The notes beneath the pieces are model-generated. The model searched no databases. It was not told the origin of the DNA and saw nothing but the letters and a program-made list of their open reading frames with translations. Shown here piece by piece: positions 51,535 to 60,192 of a DNA stretch of 64,000 bases. Made by a program: the position numbers and the translations under genes. The first letter of the stretch is position 1. Every line of letters begins with the position of its first letter. The stretch comes from Streptomyces sp. NBC_00239 (GTDB lineage: Bacteria > Actinomycetota > Actinomycetes > Streptomycetales > Streptomycetaceae): assembly GCF_036194065.1 (NCBI RefSeq), contig NZ_CP108095.1, positions 7,440,001 to 7,504,000 of the forward strand. The letters run 5' to 3'.

Positions 51535-51934
51535 CTGTCCGTCCTCGTGGACTTGCCGTCGGGGCCAACGCCGAGGTGACCGCGCCGGCCTCCGCTGGGC
51601 ACCTGAGGCCGGCCCCGTGCGAGAGACGACCGGTCTCTCACGACTTGCCCGAGACGCCGACCAGTCAGGCACGTCCGCGACTGCCACGGCGAGGTAGGGC
51701 TGCCTTTCGGCACCGGGCGACTCGCGAGGTGCTCGGTCGGGTACGTCTGCCCTGAGCTTCACGCGCCCGAGGAGTGCGCCGAGACAGAGGTCAAAGCGGC
51801 AACGGAAGCCGACCGTAGGAAGAATCCCCGGTCGGCGACCGGTGGGCGGGTCGGCGTGCGGAGCGAGAACGGCCGTCTCACCGAACCCGGCGGTGCCGCC
51901 GGTAGGGCCGGAAGATCTGAACCGATACCGGGAA
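51535..51934. other. Intergenic stretch between NUDIX and desaturase genes
   Basis: 400 bp between convergent genes with no gene visible. It holds GAGAGAC-n5-GTCTCTC (51621-51639), a plausible terminator for the NUDIX gene, a CCGGTC/GACCGG hairpin (51828-51842) and a further hairpin at 51887-51902. Confidence 0.5.
51887..51902 (-). terminator. Short GC hairpin past the desaturase stop
   Basis: CCGGCGG (51887-51893) pairs with CCGCCGG (51896-51902), about 30 bp past the desaturase stop on the minus strand. No U-tract; moderate support. Confidence 0.45.
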
Positions 51935-53053
51935 TCAGGCCGCGACGAGCTCCTGCTCGAGGTCCGGCGTTTCGACCTTGGGCTTCTTGTTCGGCAGCGA
52001 GAGCCGGAAGACCTTGTGCCAGGCGGAGAACACCTGCTTGGGCAGCGGGCCGGTGACGTACTCCAGCTCGTACTTCTCGAACAGCGCGCGCACCTTCACC
52101 GCGACCTCGGCATACCGGTTGCTCGGCAGGTCCGGGAACAGGTGGTGCTCGATCTGGTGCGACAGGTTGCCGGTCATGAAATGCATGGCCTTGCTGCCGC
52201 TGATGTTCGCCGAGCCCATCATCTGGCGCAGGTACCACTGGCCGCGCGTCTCGCCCTCGATCGACCGGCGCTCGAAGACCTGCACTCCCTCGGGGAAGTG
52301 CCCGCACATGATCACCGAGTGGGACCAGATGTTGCGGACCAGGTTCGCGGTGAACGTGGCGGCGAGCGTGGTGAGGAACGACGGGCCCGACAGCAGCGGG
52401 TGGATCACGTAGTCCTTGAGCACCTGCTTGCGGATCTTGCGGCCGACGGCCCTGGCCCGCGCGCGGAACTCCGGGTGCTTGCGGCGGCTCTTGTGCAGGT
52501 TCCTGCCGAGCTCCAGGTCGTACGCTGCGATGCCGTACTCGAAGAAGCAGGCGTTGATGAAGTTCCACAGCGGCTGGCCGAGGTGGATCGGGTGCCACCG
52601 CTGGTCCTCGTCGACGCGCATGATGCCGTAGCCGAGATCGTTGTCCTTGCCCATCACGTTGGTGTACGTGTGGTGCAGCTCGTTGTGCGAATGCTTCCAC
52701 TGCTCGGAGGGCGAGACGTGGTCCCACTCCCAGGTGGTGGAGTGGATCTTCGGGTCTCGCATCCAGTCCCACTGGCCGTGCAGGACGTTGTGACCGATCT
52801 CCATGTTGTCCATGATCTTCGCCACGGACAGACCGGCGGTGCCGAGCAGCCACGCGGGCGGGAAGATCGAGAACAGCAGCACGCCCCTGCTGACCAGCTC
52901 GAGCTTGCGCTGCGCCGAGATGACCTTGCGGATGTAGGCGGCGTCCTTTTCGCCGCGGCTGGCGATCACCTCGTCGCGGATCGCGTCCAGCTCGCGGCCG
53001 AGCTCCTCGATCTGCTCCGCGGTCAGGTGGGCGGTGGGGTCGATGGCGGTCAA
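51935..53053 (-). CDS. Membrane fatty-acid desaturase (DesA3-like)
   Basis: 372 residues. The three histidine boxes are intact: GHNVLHG (His88, His92), HSHNELHH (His123, His127, His128) and HQIEHH (His299, His303, His304), with hydrophobic segments about 55-75 and 225-250. This is the acyl-CoA/acyl-lipid delta-9 type, like Mtb DesA3 (Rv3229c). Electrons come from the oxidoreductase encoded 7 bp upstream, as with Rv3230c. It introduces a cis double bond into membrane fatty acids, a cold or fluidity response. Second gene of the operon; convergent with the NUDIX gene. Confidence 0.95.
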   Translation of the reverse strand: MTAIDPTAHLTAEQIEELGRELDAIRDEVIASRGEKDAAYIRKVISAQRKLELVSRGVLLFSIFPPAWLLGTAGLSVAKIMDNMEIGHNVLHGQWDWMRDPKIHSTTWEWDHVSPSEQWKHSHNELHHTYTNVMGKDNDLGYGIMRVDEDQRWHPIHLGQPLWNFINACFFEYGIAAYDLELGRNLHKSRRKHPEFRARARAVGRKIRKQVLKDYVIHPLLSGPSFLTTLAATFTANLVRNIWSHSVIMCGHFPEGVQVFERRSIEGETRGQWYLRQMMGSANISGSKAMHFMTGNLSHQIEHHLFPDLPSNRYAEVAVKVRALFEKYELEYVTGPLPKQVFSAWHKVFRLSLPNKKPKVETPDLEQELVAA

Positions 53054-53060
53054 GGTGCTC

Positions 53061-54116
53061 CTACCGTTCGATGTCGCAGGGGCCCGCCGCGGCGGACACG
53101 CAGGTCTGGATGAGGACGCCCGGCTCGGCCTCGGTGATCTCGCCGGTGCGCAGGTCGCGGACGGCGCCCGCCTTGAGCGGCGTGACGCAGCCGAAGCAGA
53201 TGCCCATGCGGCACCCGGACGGCATCAGCACGCCGGCCTCCTCGCCGACGTCCAGCAGCGGCGTGGCGCCGTCCGCGTCGACGGTCTTGCCGGTGGCGCT
53301 GAACGTGACCTCGCCGCCGTCGCCGGCGACGACGATGCCGGGGCGGAAGCGTTCGGTGTGCAGGCGCTCGTGGACGCCGTGCTCGGTCCAGTGCTCTTCG
53401 GCGGCGTCGAGCAGGCCCGCGGGCCCGCACGCCCATGTCTCGCGCTCGGCCCAGTCGGGCACCAGTTCGTCGAGGCGGGCGATGTCGAGCATGCCGTCCG
53501 TGTCGGTGTGCACCTCGGTGAGCCGCAGCTTCCCCTCCGCGACCAGGTCGTGCAGTTCGCTGCGGAAGATCACGTCCTGCGGCTGTGGCGCGCAGTGGAC
53601 CATGACGACGTCGTCGAACCCGCCGTCGCGCAGCATGCCCATCACGGGCGTGATGCCGCTGCCGGCCGTCAGGTAGAGCACCTTGGCGGGCTTGGCCTGC
53701 GGAAGCACGAAGTCGCCGGTCGGCTGGTCGAGCTGGATCAGCGTGCCGGCTTTCGCCCTGCGGACCAGGTGGTTGCTGACCTTGCCGTCCGGGATCGCCT
53801 TCACGGTGATCGTGACGCGGCCGTCCTGGCGGTTTGTCGGCGAGGTGATGGAGTAGGCACGCCACAGGCGCACCCCGTCGACGTCGACCCCGATCCGCAC
53901 GTACTGACCGGCCGTGTGACCGCGCCAGCCCCTGCCCGGCCTGATCACGATGGTCGCGGCGTCACCCGTCTCGGGGTGCACGGCCTCGATGCGCCCACGC
54001 AGGTCGGCGCCCGCACGCAGCGGGCTGACCAGGTCGAGGTAGTCGGACGGCAGCAGCGGCGTCGTGACCATCTCCAGCAGTTTCCACGCCCTACTGCGGA
54101 GGGCTGCACTCGTCAT
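53061..54116 (-). CDS. Ferredoxin reductase with C-terminal 2Fe-2S domain (desaturase partner)
   Basis: 351 residues. FAD-binding domain with RAYSITSPT, NAD-binding domain with LTAGSGITPVMGML and the ACGPAGLLDA motif, and a plant-type 2Fe-2S domain with CRMGICFGC then a distant Cys in IQTCVSAA. The order and length match Mtb Rv3230c, the NADPH-dependent electron donor of DesA3. It is first in the operon, with a 7-bp gap to the desaturase, and divergent from the PucR-type regulator, which likely controls it. Confidence 0.95.
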   Translation of the reverse strand: MTSAALRSRAWKLLEMVTTPLLPSDYLDLVSPLRAGADLRGRIEAVHPETGDAATIVIRPGRGWRGHTAGQYVRIGVDVDGVRLWRAYSITSPTNRQDGRVTITVKAIPDGKVSNHLVRRAKAGTLIQLDQPTGDFVLPQAKPAKVLYLTAGSGITPVMGMLRDGGFDDVVMVHCAPQPQDVIFRSELHDLVAEGKLRLTEVHTDTDGMLDIARLDELVPDWAERETWACGPAGLLDAAEEHWTEHGVHERLHTERFRPGIVVAGDGGEVTFSATGKTVDADGATPLLDVGEEAGVLMPSGCRMGICFGCVTPLKAGAVRDLRTGEITEAEPGVLIQTCVSAAAGPCDIER

Positions 54117-54135
54117 GACACCAGCTTGATGCGCT

Positions 54136-54168
54136 GCAAGGCGTAAAGTCCTGACCGCAAGACGTAAA
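54136..54168. promoter_or_regulatory. Two direct repeats between desaturase operon and its regulator
   Basis: GCAAGGCGTAAA (54136-54147) and GCAAGACGTAAA (54157-54168), offset by 21 bp (two turns), in the 86-bp region between divergent starts 54116 and 54203. They are candidate binding sites for the PucR-type protein and could also overlap one promoter. Confidence 0.6.
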
Positions 54169-54202
54169 TCTGGTCGGCTGAATTGTTCGCAGGGAATAAA
54201 CC

Positions 54203-55342
54203 ATGAGCTACCCCATCCGGAGGGTCACCGACCTGGCCCTGGATCAGGCGGCGGTCACCGCCATCCGGGCCGGGCTGAAGACCACCGCCGACGAGGTCGT
54301 CCAGGCGATCATCGACGAGGTGCCTCCCTACGCCAACGCCCTTTCGGGCCGCATGGGCGTCACCATCCGCCGAGCGGTCCGCACCGCCCTGGGGCACTAT
54401 CTGGACCTCGCGAGCGGGACCGCCACGGGCGGCGACGCCGGTGACGCGGCCTACGAGCTGGGCCGCGGCGAGGTGCGCGACGGGCGTTCGATGGACGCCC
54501 TGCTCAGCGCCTACCGCGTCGGCGCCCGCGTGGCCTGGCGATGCCTGGCAGCGGGTGCCGTACCGGCAGGTCTGCCCGCTGCCGAGGTCGCCAAGTTCGC
54601 CGAGCTGACCTTTGCCTACATCGACGAGCTCTCCGCCGCGAGCGCCGCGGGCCACGCCGACGAACTGGCTGCCCGGGGCCGGGAGCACGAGCGCCACCTG
54701 GAACACCTGGCCCGCGACCTCCTCGCCGGCGCGAGCCCGGACGTGCTGCTGGCCTCTGTGCAACGGGCCGGTTGGCAGCCTCCGGTTTCGCTGACCGCCG
54801 TCCTGCTGCCCGCCGCCCAGGCCCGTCCTGCCTACCGCGCGCTCGACCCGAGCACCCTCGTCCTCGACGATCTGCCGGACGCCTTCGGTGTGCTGCTCGT
54901 CCCCGATGCCGACCGGCCACATCTCTTGCGGCAGCTGACCGACCGCACCGCCGTGGTCGGCCCGGCCCGGCCATGGACCCGTGCGTCCGCCTCGTACGCA
55001 CGAGCCGCACGCGCGCGCTCCCTCTCCTCCGACATCCGCGACACCGAGGACCACCTGCCCGAGCTGGTGCTGAGCGCCGACGTGGACGCGTTCGCAGACC
55101 TGCGGGCCCGAGCCCTCGCACCGTTGCGGACCTTGCCTGTCGCGACCGCACGGCGGCTGGAGGAGACGTTGAGGGCGTGGCTGCTTCACCACGGCAGGCG
55201 GGACGAGGTGGCGGCGGCGTTGTTCGTCCATCCCCAGACCGTCCGGTACCGGATGTCGCAGCTGCGGGAGCTGTTTCCGGATCTCGCATCGCCACACCGG
55301 GTCCTCGAGCTGACGATGGCGGTCGGCCTTCGGGCCAGCTGA
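54203..55342 (+). CDS. PucR/CdaR-family helix-turn-helix regulator
   Basis: 379 residues. The N-terminal 170 residues form an RsbRD-like helical domain (EVPPYANALSGRMGVTIRRAVRTAL, RDGRSMDALLSAYRVGARVAWR), followed by a GGDEF-like middle region and the C-terminal PucR HTH (LRAWLLHHGRRDEVAAALFVHPQTVRYRMSQLRELF). Such proteins often control the divergent desaturase operon in actinobacteria, fitting the gene order here. Ligand unknown. Confidence 0.92.
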   Translation: MSYPIRRVTDLALDQAAVTAIRAGLKTTADEVVQAIIDEVPPYANALSGRMGVTIRRAVRTALGHYLDLASGTATGGDAGDAAYELGRGEVRDGRSMDALLSAYRVGARVAWRCLAAGAVPAGLPAAEVAKFAELTFAYIDELSAASAAGHADELAARGREHERHLEHLARDLLAGASPDVLLASVQRAGWQPPVSLTAVLLPAAQARPAYRALDPSTLVLDDLPDAFGVLLVPDADRPHLLRQLTDRTAVVGPARPWTRASASYARAARARSLSSDIRDTEDHLPELVLSADVDAFADLRARALAPLRTLPVATARRLEETLRAWLLHHGRRDEVAAALFVHPQTVRYRMSQLRELFPDLASPHRVLELTMAVGLRAS

Positions 55343-55540
55343 CGCGTACCTCGACCACGGGAAAGGGGCTGGCTGTACCGGGAGGAACAGAAAGGATCGA
55401 CACCCGCGTCGTCGCCGCTGCGGTGGCCGCCCCCTCGTACGCCTCGAACGGCGCCCTCCGCCTCCGTTTGCCGACGTACCCTTGGGGGCCGCGCTGCTTT
55501 TCCGTGCCGCGCCCCGACGCGGAAGAGGAGGCCCATCGCC

Positions 55541-56518
55541 ATGCATCAGCAGCCGCACGCCGGCTCGTCGGGCGGGCACAGCTTCCGGACCAACGAAGTG
55601 GACGTCGCACGCGACTGGTTGAAGGCGGCCTACGGGACGCGCCTGCGCATGAAGACGCCCGCCCCCCGCAGGTCCTTCCGCTACACCCGCACCAACGCCG
55701 GTCCGGTGTCGCTCAGCACGCTCTCGCTGCCCACGGAGTACGCCTACGCCACCGATCCCCTCGGGGCCGTGGCGGTCACGCACGTGGTCCGCGGCCGCAT
55801 GGCCCGGGAGTGCGCGGACGACGTCACCGAAGCCGGGCCGGGCGACGTCCTCGCGATCTCACAGCCCCACCTCCCCTACGCGGGCCGGGTGTACTCGGCC
55901 GAGCTGCGTGCCGTGACGGTACCGATCGCGCTCGTGGAGGAACTCGCGGGCCGCTCGTTCGGGCAGACCGCCCGCCCGCTGCGCTTCAGCCGCTTCACTC
56001 CCGTCTCCAAGGCCATGGCCGACCAGTGGAAGAGGACCGTCGCCTACGTCGAGGAGAGCGTCCTGGCCCTGCCGGCGGGCAGCGCACCGCTCGTGGTCGA
56101 CGCCGCCGCCAGGATGCTCGCCGCAACCCTGCTGGCCGCGTTCCCCACCGATGCCCACCCCGATCCCTTGCTCGCGGACACCCGCGACGCGACGCCGGAG
56201 ACCCTCCGCCGGGCCGTCGCCTTCATCGAGTCGCAACCGGCCGCCGAAATCGGCCTGGCCGACATGGCCGCTGCCGCCGGTGTCACCCCCCGGGCCCTCC
56301 AGTACGCGTTCCGGAGCCACCTCGGCACCACACCGACGGCCTACCTGCGCCGCGTGCGCCTGGCCTTGGCCCATGCCGACCTGGTCGCGGCGGATCCCGC
56401 GCGGGACACCGTCACGGACATCGCGAACCGCTGGGGCTTTCACCACCAGGGGCGCTTCTCCGCCGCCTACCGAAAGGCCTACGGGACGGTTCCCCGGCGC
56501 ACGCTCGCCGGGAGCTGA
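55541..56518 (+). CDS. AraC-family transcriptional regulator
   Basis: 325 residues from ATG 55541 (GGAAGAGGAGG upstream). The N-terminal cupin-like domain (AVTHVVRGRMAREC, DVLAISQPHLPYAG) belongs to the AraC_binding_2 type; the C-terminal pair of HTHs is complete (IGLADMAAAAGVTPRALQYAFRSHLGTTPTAYLRRVRLALAH, VTDIANRWGFHHQGRFSAAYRKAYGTVPR). Probably senses an aromatic or similar small molecule. No co-directional partner gene; target unknown. Confidence 0.93.
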   Translation: MHQQPHAGSSGGHSFRTNEVDVARDWLKAAYGTRLRMKTPAPRRSFRYTRTNAGPVSLSTLSLPTEYAYATDPLGAVAVTHVVRGRMARECADDVTEAGPGDVLAISQPHLPYAGRVYSAELRAVTVPIALVEELAGRSFGQTARPLRFSRFTPVSKAMADQWKRTVAYVEESVLALPAGSAPLVVDAAARMLAATLLAAFPTDAHPDPLLADTRDATPETLRRAVAFIESQPAAEIGLADMAAAAGVTPRALQYAFRSHLGTTPTAYLRRVRLALAHADLVAADPARDTVTDIANRWGFHHQGRFSAAYRKAYGTVPRRTLAGS

Positions 56519-56908
56519 GGAGTCGGCGTCGGGCTCGTCCCCTCCGTCCGCCGGTCTCGTGCCGCGCCGGAGAACGAGGAGGTGCTCGTCGCGGTTGGCC
56601 ACATCGAAGCCCGCTTCGCGCAGGATCACGGCGAGGGCCGTCTGGAGCGCCTTGTGCAGGCCCGCCAGAGACGTGAACCGCGACAGGTCCTTCTCGTGTC
56701 CGTGGACCTGGACGGTCGGCCGCAGCACCTCACGGGCGACCCAGCCCACCATGACCCCCTCGGGGACCGGAAACACGCGGAGTCCGTCCCCCTCCCGCGG
56801 CGACGTGTCGAACCCTGCCCGGGACAGGACGCGCCGGACCCGCGCACAGTCGTCGTCGCCCCCTTCCTCGGAGGGTTCGGTGATCGGTTCGGCCTGCGGA
56901 GGTGACAT
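55859..56908 (-). CDS. Hypothetical protein whose frame runs antisense into AraC
   Basis: The first 115 codons or so (56908 to about 56560) look like a genuine protein: CARVRRVLSRAGFDTSPREGDGLRVFPVPEGVMVGWVAREVL, VQVHGHEKDLSRFTSLAGLHKALQTALAVILREAGFDV, EHLLVL. After that the reading becomes Gly/Ala/Arg-rich and antisense to the AraC gene, with no stop until 55859. The true C-terminus is probably near 56520 and the normal stop lost, or a small frameshift hides it. No family recognised. Confidence 0.5.
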   Translation of the reverse strand: MSPPQAEPITEPSEEGGDDDCARVRRVLSRAGFDTSPREGDGLRVFPVPEGVMVGWVAREVLRPTVQVHGHEKDLSRFTSLAGLHKALQTALAVILREAGFDVANRDEHLLVLRRGTRPADGGDEPDADSSAPGERAPGNRPVGLSVGGGEAPLVVKAPAVRDVRDGVPRGIRRDQVGMGQGQAHAAQVGRRCGAEVAPERVLEGPGGDTGGSGHVGQADFGGRLRLDEGDGPAEGLRRRVAGVREQGIGVGIGGERGQQGCGEHPGGGVDHERCAARRQGQDALLDVGDGPLPLVGHGLGDGSEAAEAQRAGGLPERAAREFLHERDRYRHGTQLGRVHPARVGEVGL

Positions 56909-57035
56909 GTGCCCACTTCAGCCTGCCCGAGCCCGGGGCGAAAGCCGCTGCGCGAAGGGATCCGCGCACACCCGCCGGAAAACGAAGCAGCCGTCCGCGG
57001 CGCCCGTGTGAGACCGGACATGCGGGGCAGGCGCC

Positions 57036-57173
57036 GTGCGCGCCGTCGCCCCTGTGGCCGACGGCTACCACTACCGGATCACCCTTGACGACGACGTGCT
57101 CGACGTCCAAGACCCGTACCTCTCCGACGGCCGGCGGGCACTGATCCGCACCGTCCTCGGCGAAGGCGCCTGA
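57036..57173 (+). CDS. Possible 45-residue ORF
   Basis: GTG 57036 to TGA 57173 reads RAVAPVADGYHYRITLDDDVLDVQDPYLSDGRR and so on, compositionally more protein-like than its surroundings. No ribosome-binding site of note and no family recognised; it could be a fragment of a larger lost gene. Confidence 0.3.
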   Translation: MRAVAPVADGYHYRITLDDDVLDVQDPYLSDGRRALIRTVLGEGA

Positions 57174-57193
57174 CCGGCTGTACCCCGGTCCGC

Positions 57194-57916
57194 TCAACGG
57201 CGGGCCCGGACAACGGCGGTGGAACCGTCGGAGCGGGCGGCGGGCGATTCCCAGGGCGGCCGTGCGCCCGGCCGGGTCCAGGCCGCCAGGGCCTCGGCGT
57301 CCACGCAGACGATGCCGCACGCGGCTGCGTACTCGAGAGCCGGCGCGGTGAAGGAACTGGTGGTCACGACGATGGCCACATCGGCGTCGTGGACGGCGAA
57401 GCACGTTCCGCCGAAGCGCTGCACGTCCTGCGAGCCGACCCGGTTGTCCTCGGCGTAGTGCTTGCACTGCACTACGACGCGCAGCCCGTCCGGGGTCGTG
57501 GCGATCACATCGGCGCCCAGGTCGCCCGCGCCTCCCACCACTTCCACCGGGGTGCAGCCGTCCCGTGCGCAGAGTGCGGCGATGGTGTGCTCGAAGCCGT
57601 CGGCATCGACCGCGGCGTGGTCCAGCGCCGCGGCGCCCACGTCCGGCAGGTCCGTCGCGGGCCGTGCGCCCGGCTCGGGATGCGTGCGCCGCCGGACGGG
57701 CGACACGCTCCACCCGGCGAACGCCACGCCCAGCAGCAGCAGCACCGCCGCGACCACGGGCAGGACCGGTATCCCGGTCCCGGCAGCCGCGGTGGCCTTG
57801 ATGAAGACGGCCGTCCCGCCCACGGCGGTCCCGGCGAGTCCCACGGCGAGCACCACGTCGCGCCCGAGCGGTGCGCCGTGGGGCCGGACTCCTCTTTTGC
57901 TTTCCCTCGGCTCCAT
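57194..57916 (-). CDS. Membrane-anchored Mrr-type restriction endonuclease-like protein
   Basis: 240 residues. Two transmembrane helices (about 20-41, 50-70) precede a cytosolic Mrr_cat domain: FEHTIAALCARDG (Glu109), GDLGADVIAT (Asp136) and VVVQCKHY (Gln150, Lys152) give the PD-(D/E)XK core E...D...QxK. Mrr-type enzymes cut modified DNA; membrane-bound actinobacterial versions are poorly characterised. It is followed 4 bp later by a small membrane protein gene. No methylase partner nearby. Confidence 0.88.
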   Translation of the reverse strand: MEPRESKRGVRPHGAPLGRDVVLAVGLAGTAVGGTAVFIKATAAAGTGIPVLPVVAAVLLLLGVAFAGWSVSPVRRRTHPEPGARPATDLPDVGAAALDHAAVDADGFEHTIAALCARDGCTPVEVVGGAGDLGADVIATTPDGLRVVVQCKHYAEDNRVGSQDVQRFGGTCFAVHDADVAIVVTTSSFTAPALEYAAACGIVCVDAEALAAWTRPGARPPWESPAARSDGSTAVVRARR

Positions 57917-57920
57917 GCGG

Positions 57921-58109
57921 TCAGCGCCTGCGGCCCCGCCCGCGGGCCGCCCACCCGTTGCCGATGCCGGCGACGTGCAGCGCGAGCGCGGCGAGGCCGA
58001 TCAGCATGAAGTTGGTCGAACTCAGCACGTCGTCGGTGGTGATGTGAGCGGCGTTGATCAGGAACGCGATGAAGAACAGCACTGCGGCGGTGATGCCGAG
58101 CATGTCCAT
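57921..58109 (-). CDS. Small two-helix membrane protein
   Basis: 62 residues from ATG 58109 (AAAGGGG upstream). MDMLGITAAVLFFIAFLINAAH and TNFMLIGLAALALHVAGI form two transmembrane helices; the tail is Arg/Gly-rich. No family name offered. It precedes the Mrr-like gene on the same strand. Confidence 0.75.
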   Translation of the reverse strand: MDMLGITAAVLFFIAFLINAAHITTDDVLSSTNFMLIGLAALALHVAGIGNGWAARGRGRRR

Positions 58110-58212
58110 GCCCCTTTCGGTCGGTGACGGCCGTGTTCCCCGTAAGGGCCGGATCATGAGCCGCCGCTCCGGTCCGATTCGCCGCGCCGCGGGTGGCGAC
58201 GAGCAGAAGCCG

Positions 58213-58686
58213 TCAGAGCCCCAGCTCCCCGGCCTTGCCGGACACCAGCCGCGAGGCTTCTATCTCGGCCCACACGGCCTTCCCGGTTCCGTGCGCCTGG
58301 GCGCCCCAGCGATCGGACAGCCGCTCCACTATGGACAGCCCGCGGCCGCCCGGGATGCCGCGCTGCGGGGCCGGGTGGCGGGCGGGAAGCGTCGTCGTGC
58401 CGTCGCACACCTCGATGCGCAGGGCCGACTCGTCGGCAGTGAGGACGAGTTGGTCGCAGCCGCCCCCGTGCAGGGACGCGTTGGTCAGGAGTTCGGACAC
58501 CACGAGCAGGGCGTCCTCGGAGGTCTCGGTCCCGTCCCACCCCCAGTCCTGGAGGGCGTGGCGCGTGAAGTCGCGGCCCTTGGCCACGGGGCCGCGGACG
58601 CCCGTCAGGGCGAGCCGACGGCGCTGCCCCGCGGCGGGAGGGCCGGCACTCACTGGATCGCCCGCCTCCGGTTCCTTGGTCTCCAC
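58213..58686 (-). CDS. Anti-sigma-type ATP-binding protein (HATPase_c_2)
   Basis: 157 residues from GTG 58686, the last start before the conserved part; upstream frame is low-complexity. LLVVSELLTNASLHGGG is the N-box, VCDGTTTLPARH and RGIPGGRGLSIVERLSDRWG the G-boxes of RsbW/SpoIIAB-like kinases. In Streptomyces such proteins hold stress sigma factors or phosphorylate STAS antagonists. Separate from, but next to, the MEDS/STAS/sigma cluster. Confidence 0.9.
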   Translation of the reverse strand: METKEPEAGDPVSAGPPAAGQRRRLALTGVRGPVAKGRDFTRHALQDWGWDGTETSEDALLVVSELLTNASLHGGGCDQLVLTADESALRIEVCDGTTTLPARHPAPQRGIPGGRGLSIVERLSDRWGAQAHGTGKAVWAEIEASRLVSGKAGELGL

Positions 58687-58841
58687 TGCGGTCCCACCCC
58701 CGTGTTCGCCCTGGTCTCTTCTCCCGGTACCCGGTCCCCGGCCCCCGCATGGCCGCCGGCGGTGTTCCCGGCCGGCCCGTACGCCCGTCGGCGATCCGGG
58801 GAGCCCGAGCATGGTCGTGACAGTGTAGGGGACCCTCCCTC

Positions 58842-59798
58842 TCAGGCGGTTGCCACGTGAAGCCGCAGCGTGAAGCCGCTGGCCGTGGCGCGGATCTCGA
58901 CCAGGTCGCAGAGCTGGTGGATCATCCACAGGCCGCGGCCGCCCCGGGCCGAGGCCAGGGAAGGGCGCCGGCGCCCGGCCAGCGGATCGGCGAGGCGGCC
59001 ACCGTCGTGGATCTCCGCGACGACGTCCGACCCGGGGCCGGCGGTCGTCCACAGGCGCAGGGTGCCCTTCCCGCCCCCGTGCGCCAGGGAGTTGGCAGCA
59101 GCTTCGCTGACGGCCAGGACGAGGTCGCCGCGCCGCGCCGCGGTCAGGGCCGTCCCGCGTGCCCAACTCTCGGCCTGCGCACGCACATCGGCCAGCTCCC
59201 CGTGGGAGTACTCGAGCCGGAGCACCTCACCGTCGGGTTCGGGCAGGGGGCGATCGCAGTCCGCGGAGACCGCCGAGGCATCGGTGTACTCCGCGCTCGG
59301 CAGGTCCCGGCCGCTCTCGATGAGCGTCGGGTGCGTGCGCCGGGCGTCGGCCACCACCGCGGACTCCAGCCCCTGTACGTCGTACGGGCACAGGATCGTG
59401 GCCGCCCGGCCGGCGAAGGCCGTGTTGATGAGGGCCTCGTGGCGGGTGGCCTCCAGTACCTCGGCGGGGGAGCGGCCGGGCCAGATCGGCTCGCCGACGA
59501 TCCGGGCGGCCCGGCCGTCGTGCCGGTCGGCGAAGTCCTGCAGGGCGGCCAGGATCCGGCCGGGATTGCGACCCAGCTCCGTCATGTCCGTCCAGACGAC
59601 CTCTGACCTGCTCGTGCCGAGGCTCTCGCGCAGCGCGTCCAGATGCGGGCCGGGCACCGCGACGAGGACGGGCTCGCCGGCCGACAGGGCGGCACGTACG
59701 AAACCGCCCACGCCGGTCACGTACTCGGCGGTGCCCGCGTAGAAGAGGGCGGGGTGAACGAAGGCCCCGGGCCCGGTGGTCGCAGGAACAGTGATCAT
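58842..59798 (-). CDS. MEDS-domain sensor with anti-sigma HATPase
   Basis: 318 residues from ATG 59798 (ATGA overlap with the STAS gene stop). Residues 10-170 are a MEDS domain (HPALFYAGTAEYVTGVGGFVRAALSAGEPVLVAVPGPHLDAL, ILCPYDVQGL), a sensor for methanogenic/DcmR-type signals; the C-terminal HATPase_c_2 contains LAVSEAAANSLAHGGGKG and RGGRGLWMIHQLCD. It probably controls a sigma factor through the STAS protein encoded just upstream. Confidence 0.92.
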   Translation of the reverse strand: MITVPATTGPGAFVHPALFYAGTAEYVTGVGGFVRAALSAGEPVLVAVPGPHLDALRESLGTSRSEVVWTDMTELGRNPGRILAALQDFADRHDGRAARIVGEPIWPGRSPAEVLEATRHEALINTAFAGRAATILCPYDVQGLESAVVADARRTHPTLIESGRDLPSAEYTDASAVSADCDRPLPEPDGEVLRLEYSHGELADVRAQAESWARGTALTAARRGDLVLAVSEAAANSLAHGGGKGTLRLWTTAGPGSDVVAEIHDGGRLADPLAGRRRPSLASARGGRGLWMIHQLCDLVEIRATASGFTLRLHVATA

Positions 59799-60109
59799 GC
59801 TGCGACCTCCAGCGCGGCGCATTCGTCCGGGAACATCTCCGCTACCTTGCGCAGCGAGTACGGCGGGTCGTGGAGCAGCAGGCGACGCCCCTGCCGGTTC
59901 AGGGTGACCGACGCCTGGACCAGGGCGGCGACGGCAGCCGTGTCCAGGAAGACCACGGCGGAGAGATCGAGATGGACGACGGGGCCGGGGGCCGCGGTCA
60001 CGGCGCAGAGGGCGGCGGTCAGGGCCTGCCGGGTGTCGAGGTCTCCGCTTCCGCTCAGGCGCGCACCGGGCCGGTCCGGCAACGGCAGGGCGGTCAGCGT
60101 CGTCGTCAT
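59795..60109 (-). CDS. STAS-domain anti-anti-sigma factor
   Basis: 104 residues from ATG 60109 (GGAGAACGGAC upstream). VVHLDLSAVVFLDTAAVAALVQA is the STAS core; the phosphorylatable Ser of classical RsbV (DSSGL) is Thr in LDTAAV. Stop overlaps the MEDS start, so the two are coupled. Likely the antagonist arm of partner switching for the sigma factor at 60193. Confidence 0.92.
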   Translation of the reverse strand: MTTTLTALPLPDRPGARLSGSGDLDTRQALTAALCAVTAAPGPVVHLDLSAVVFLDTAAVAALVQASVTLNRQGRRLLLHDPPYSLRKVAEMFPDECAALEVAA

Positions 60110-60192
60110 GTCCGTTCTCCTTCCCGTTCCTGTCCCCACACACTGTACGGCCGAACCCGCAACCTCCCCGGCGGGGACGTCACGGCCGGCGC

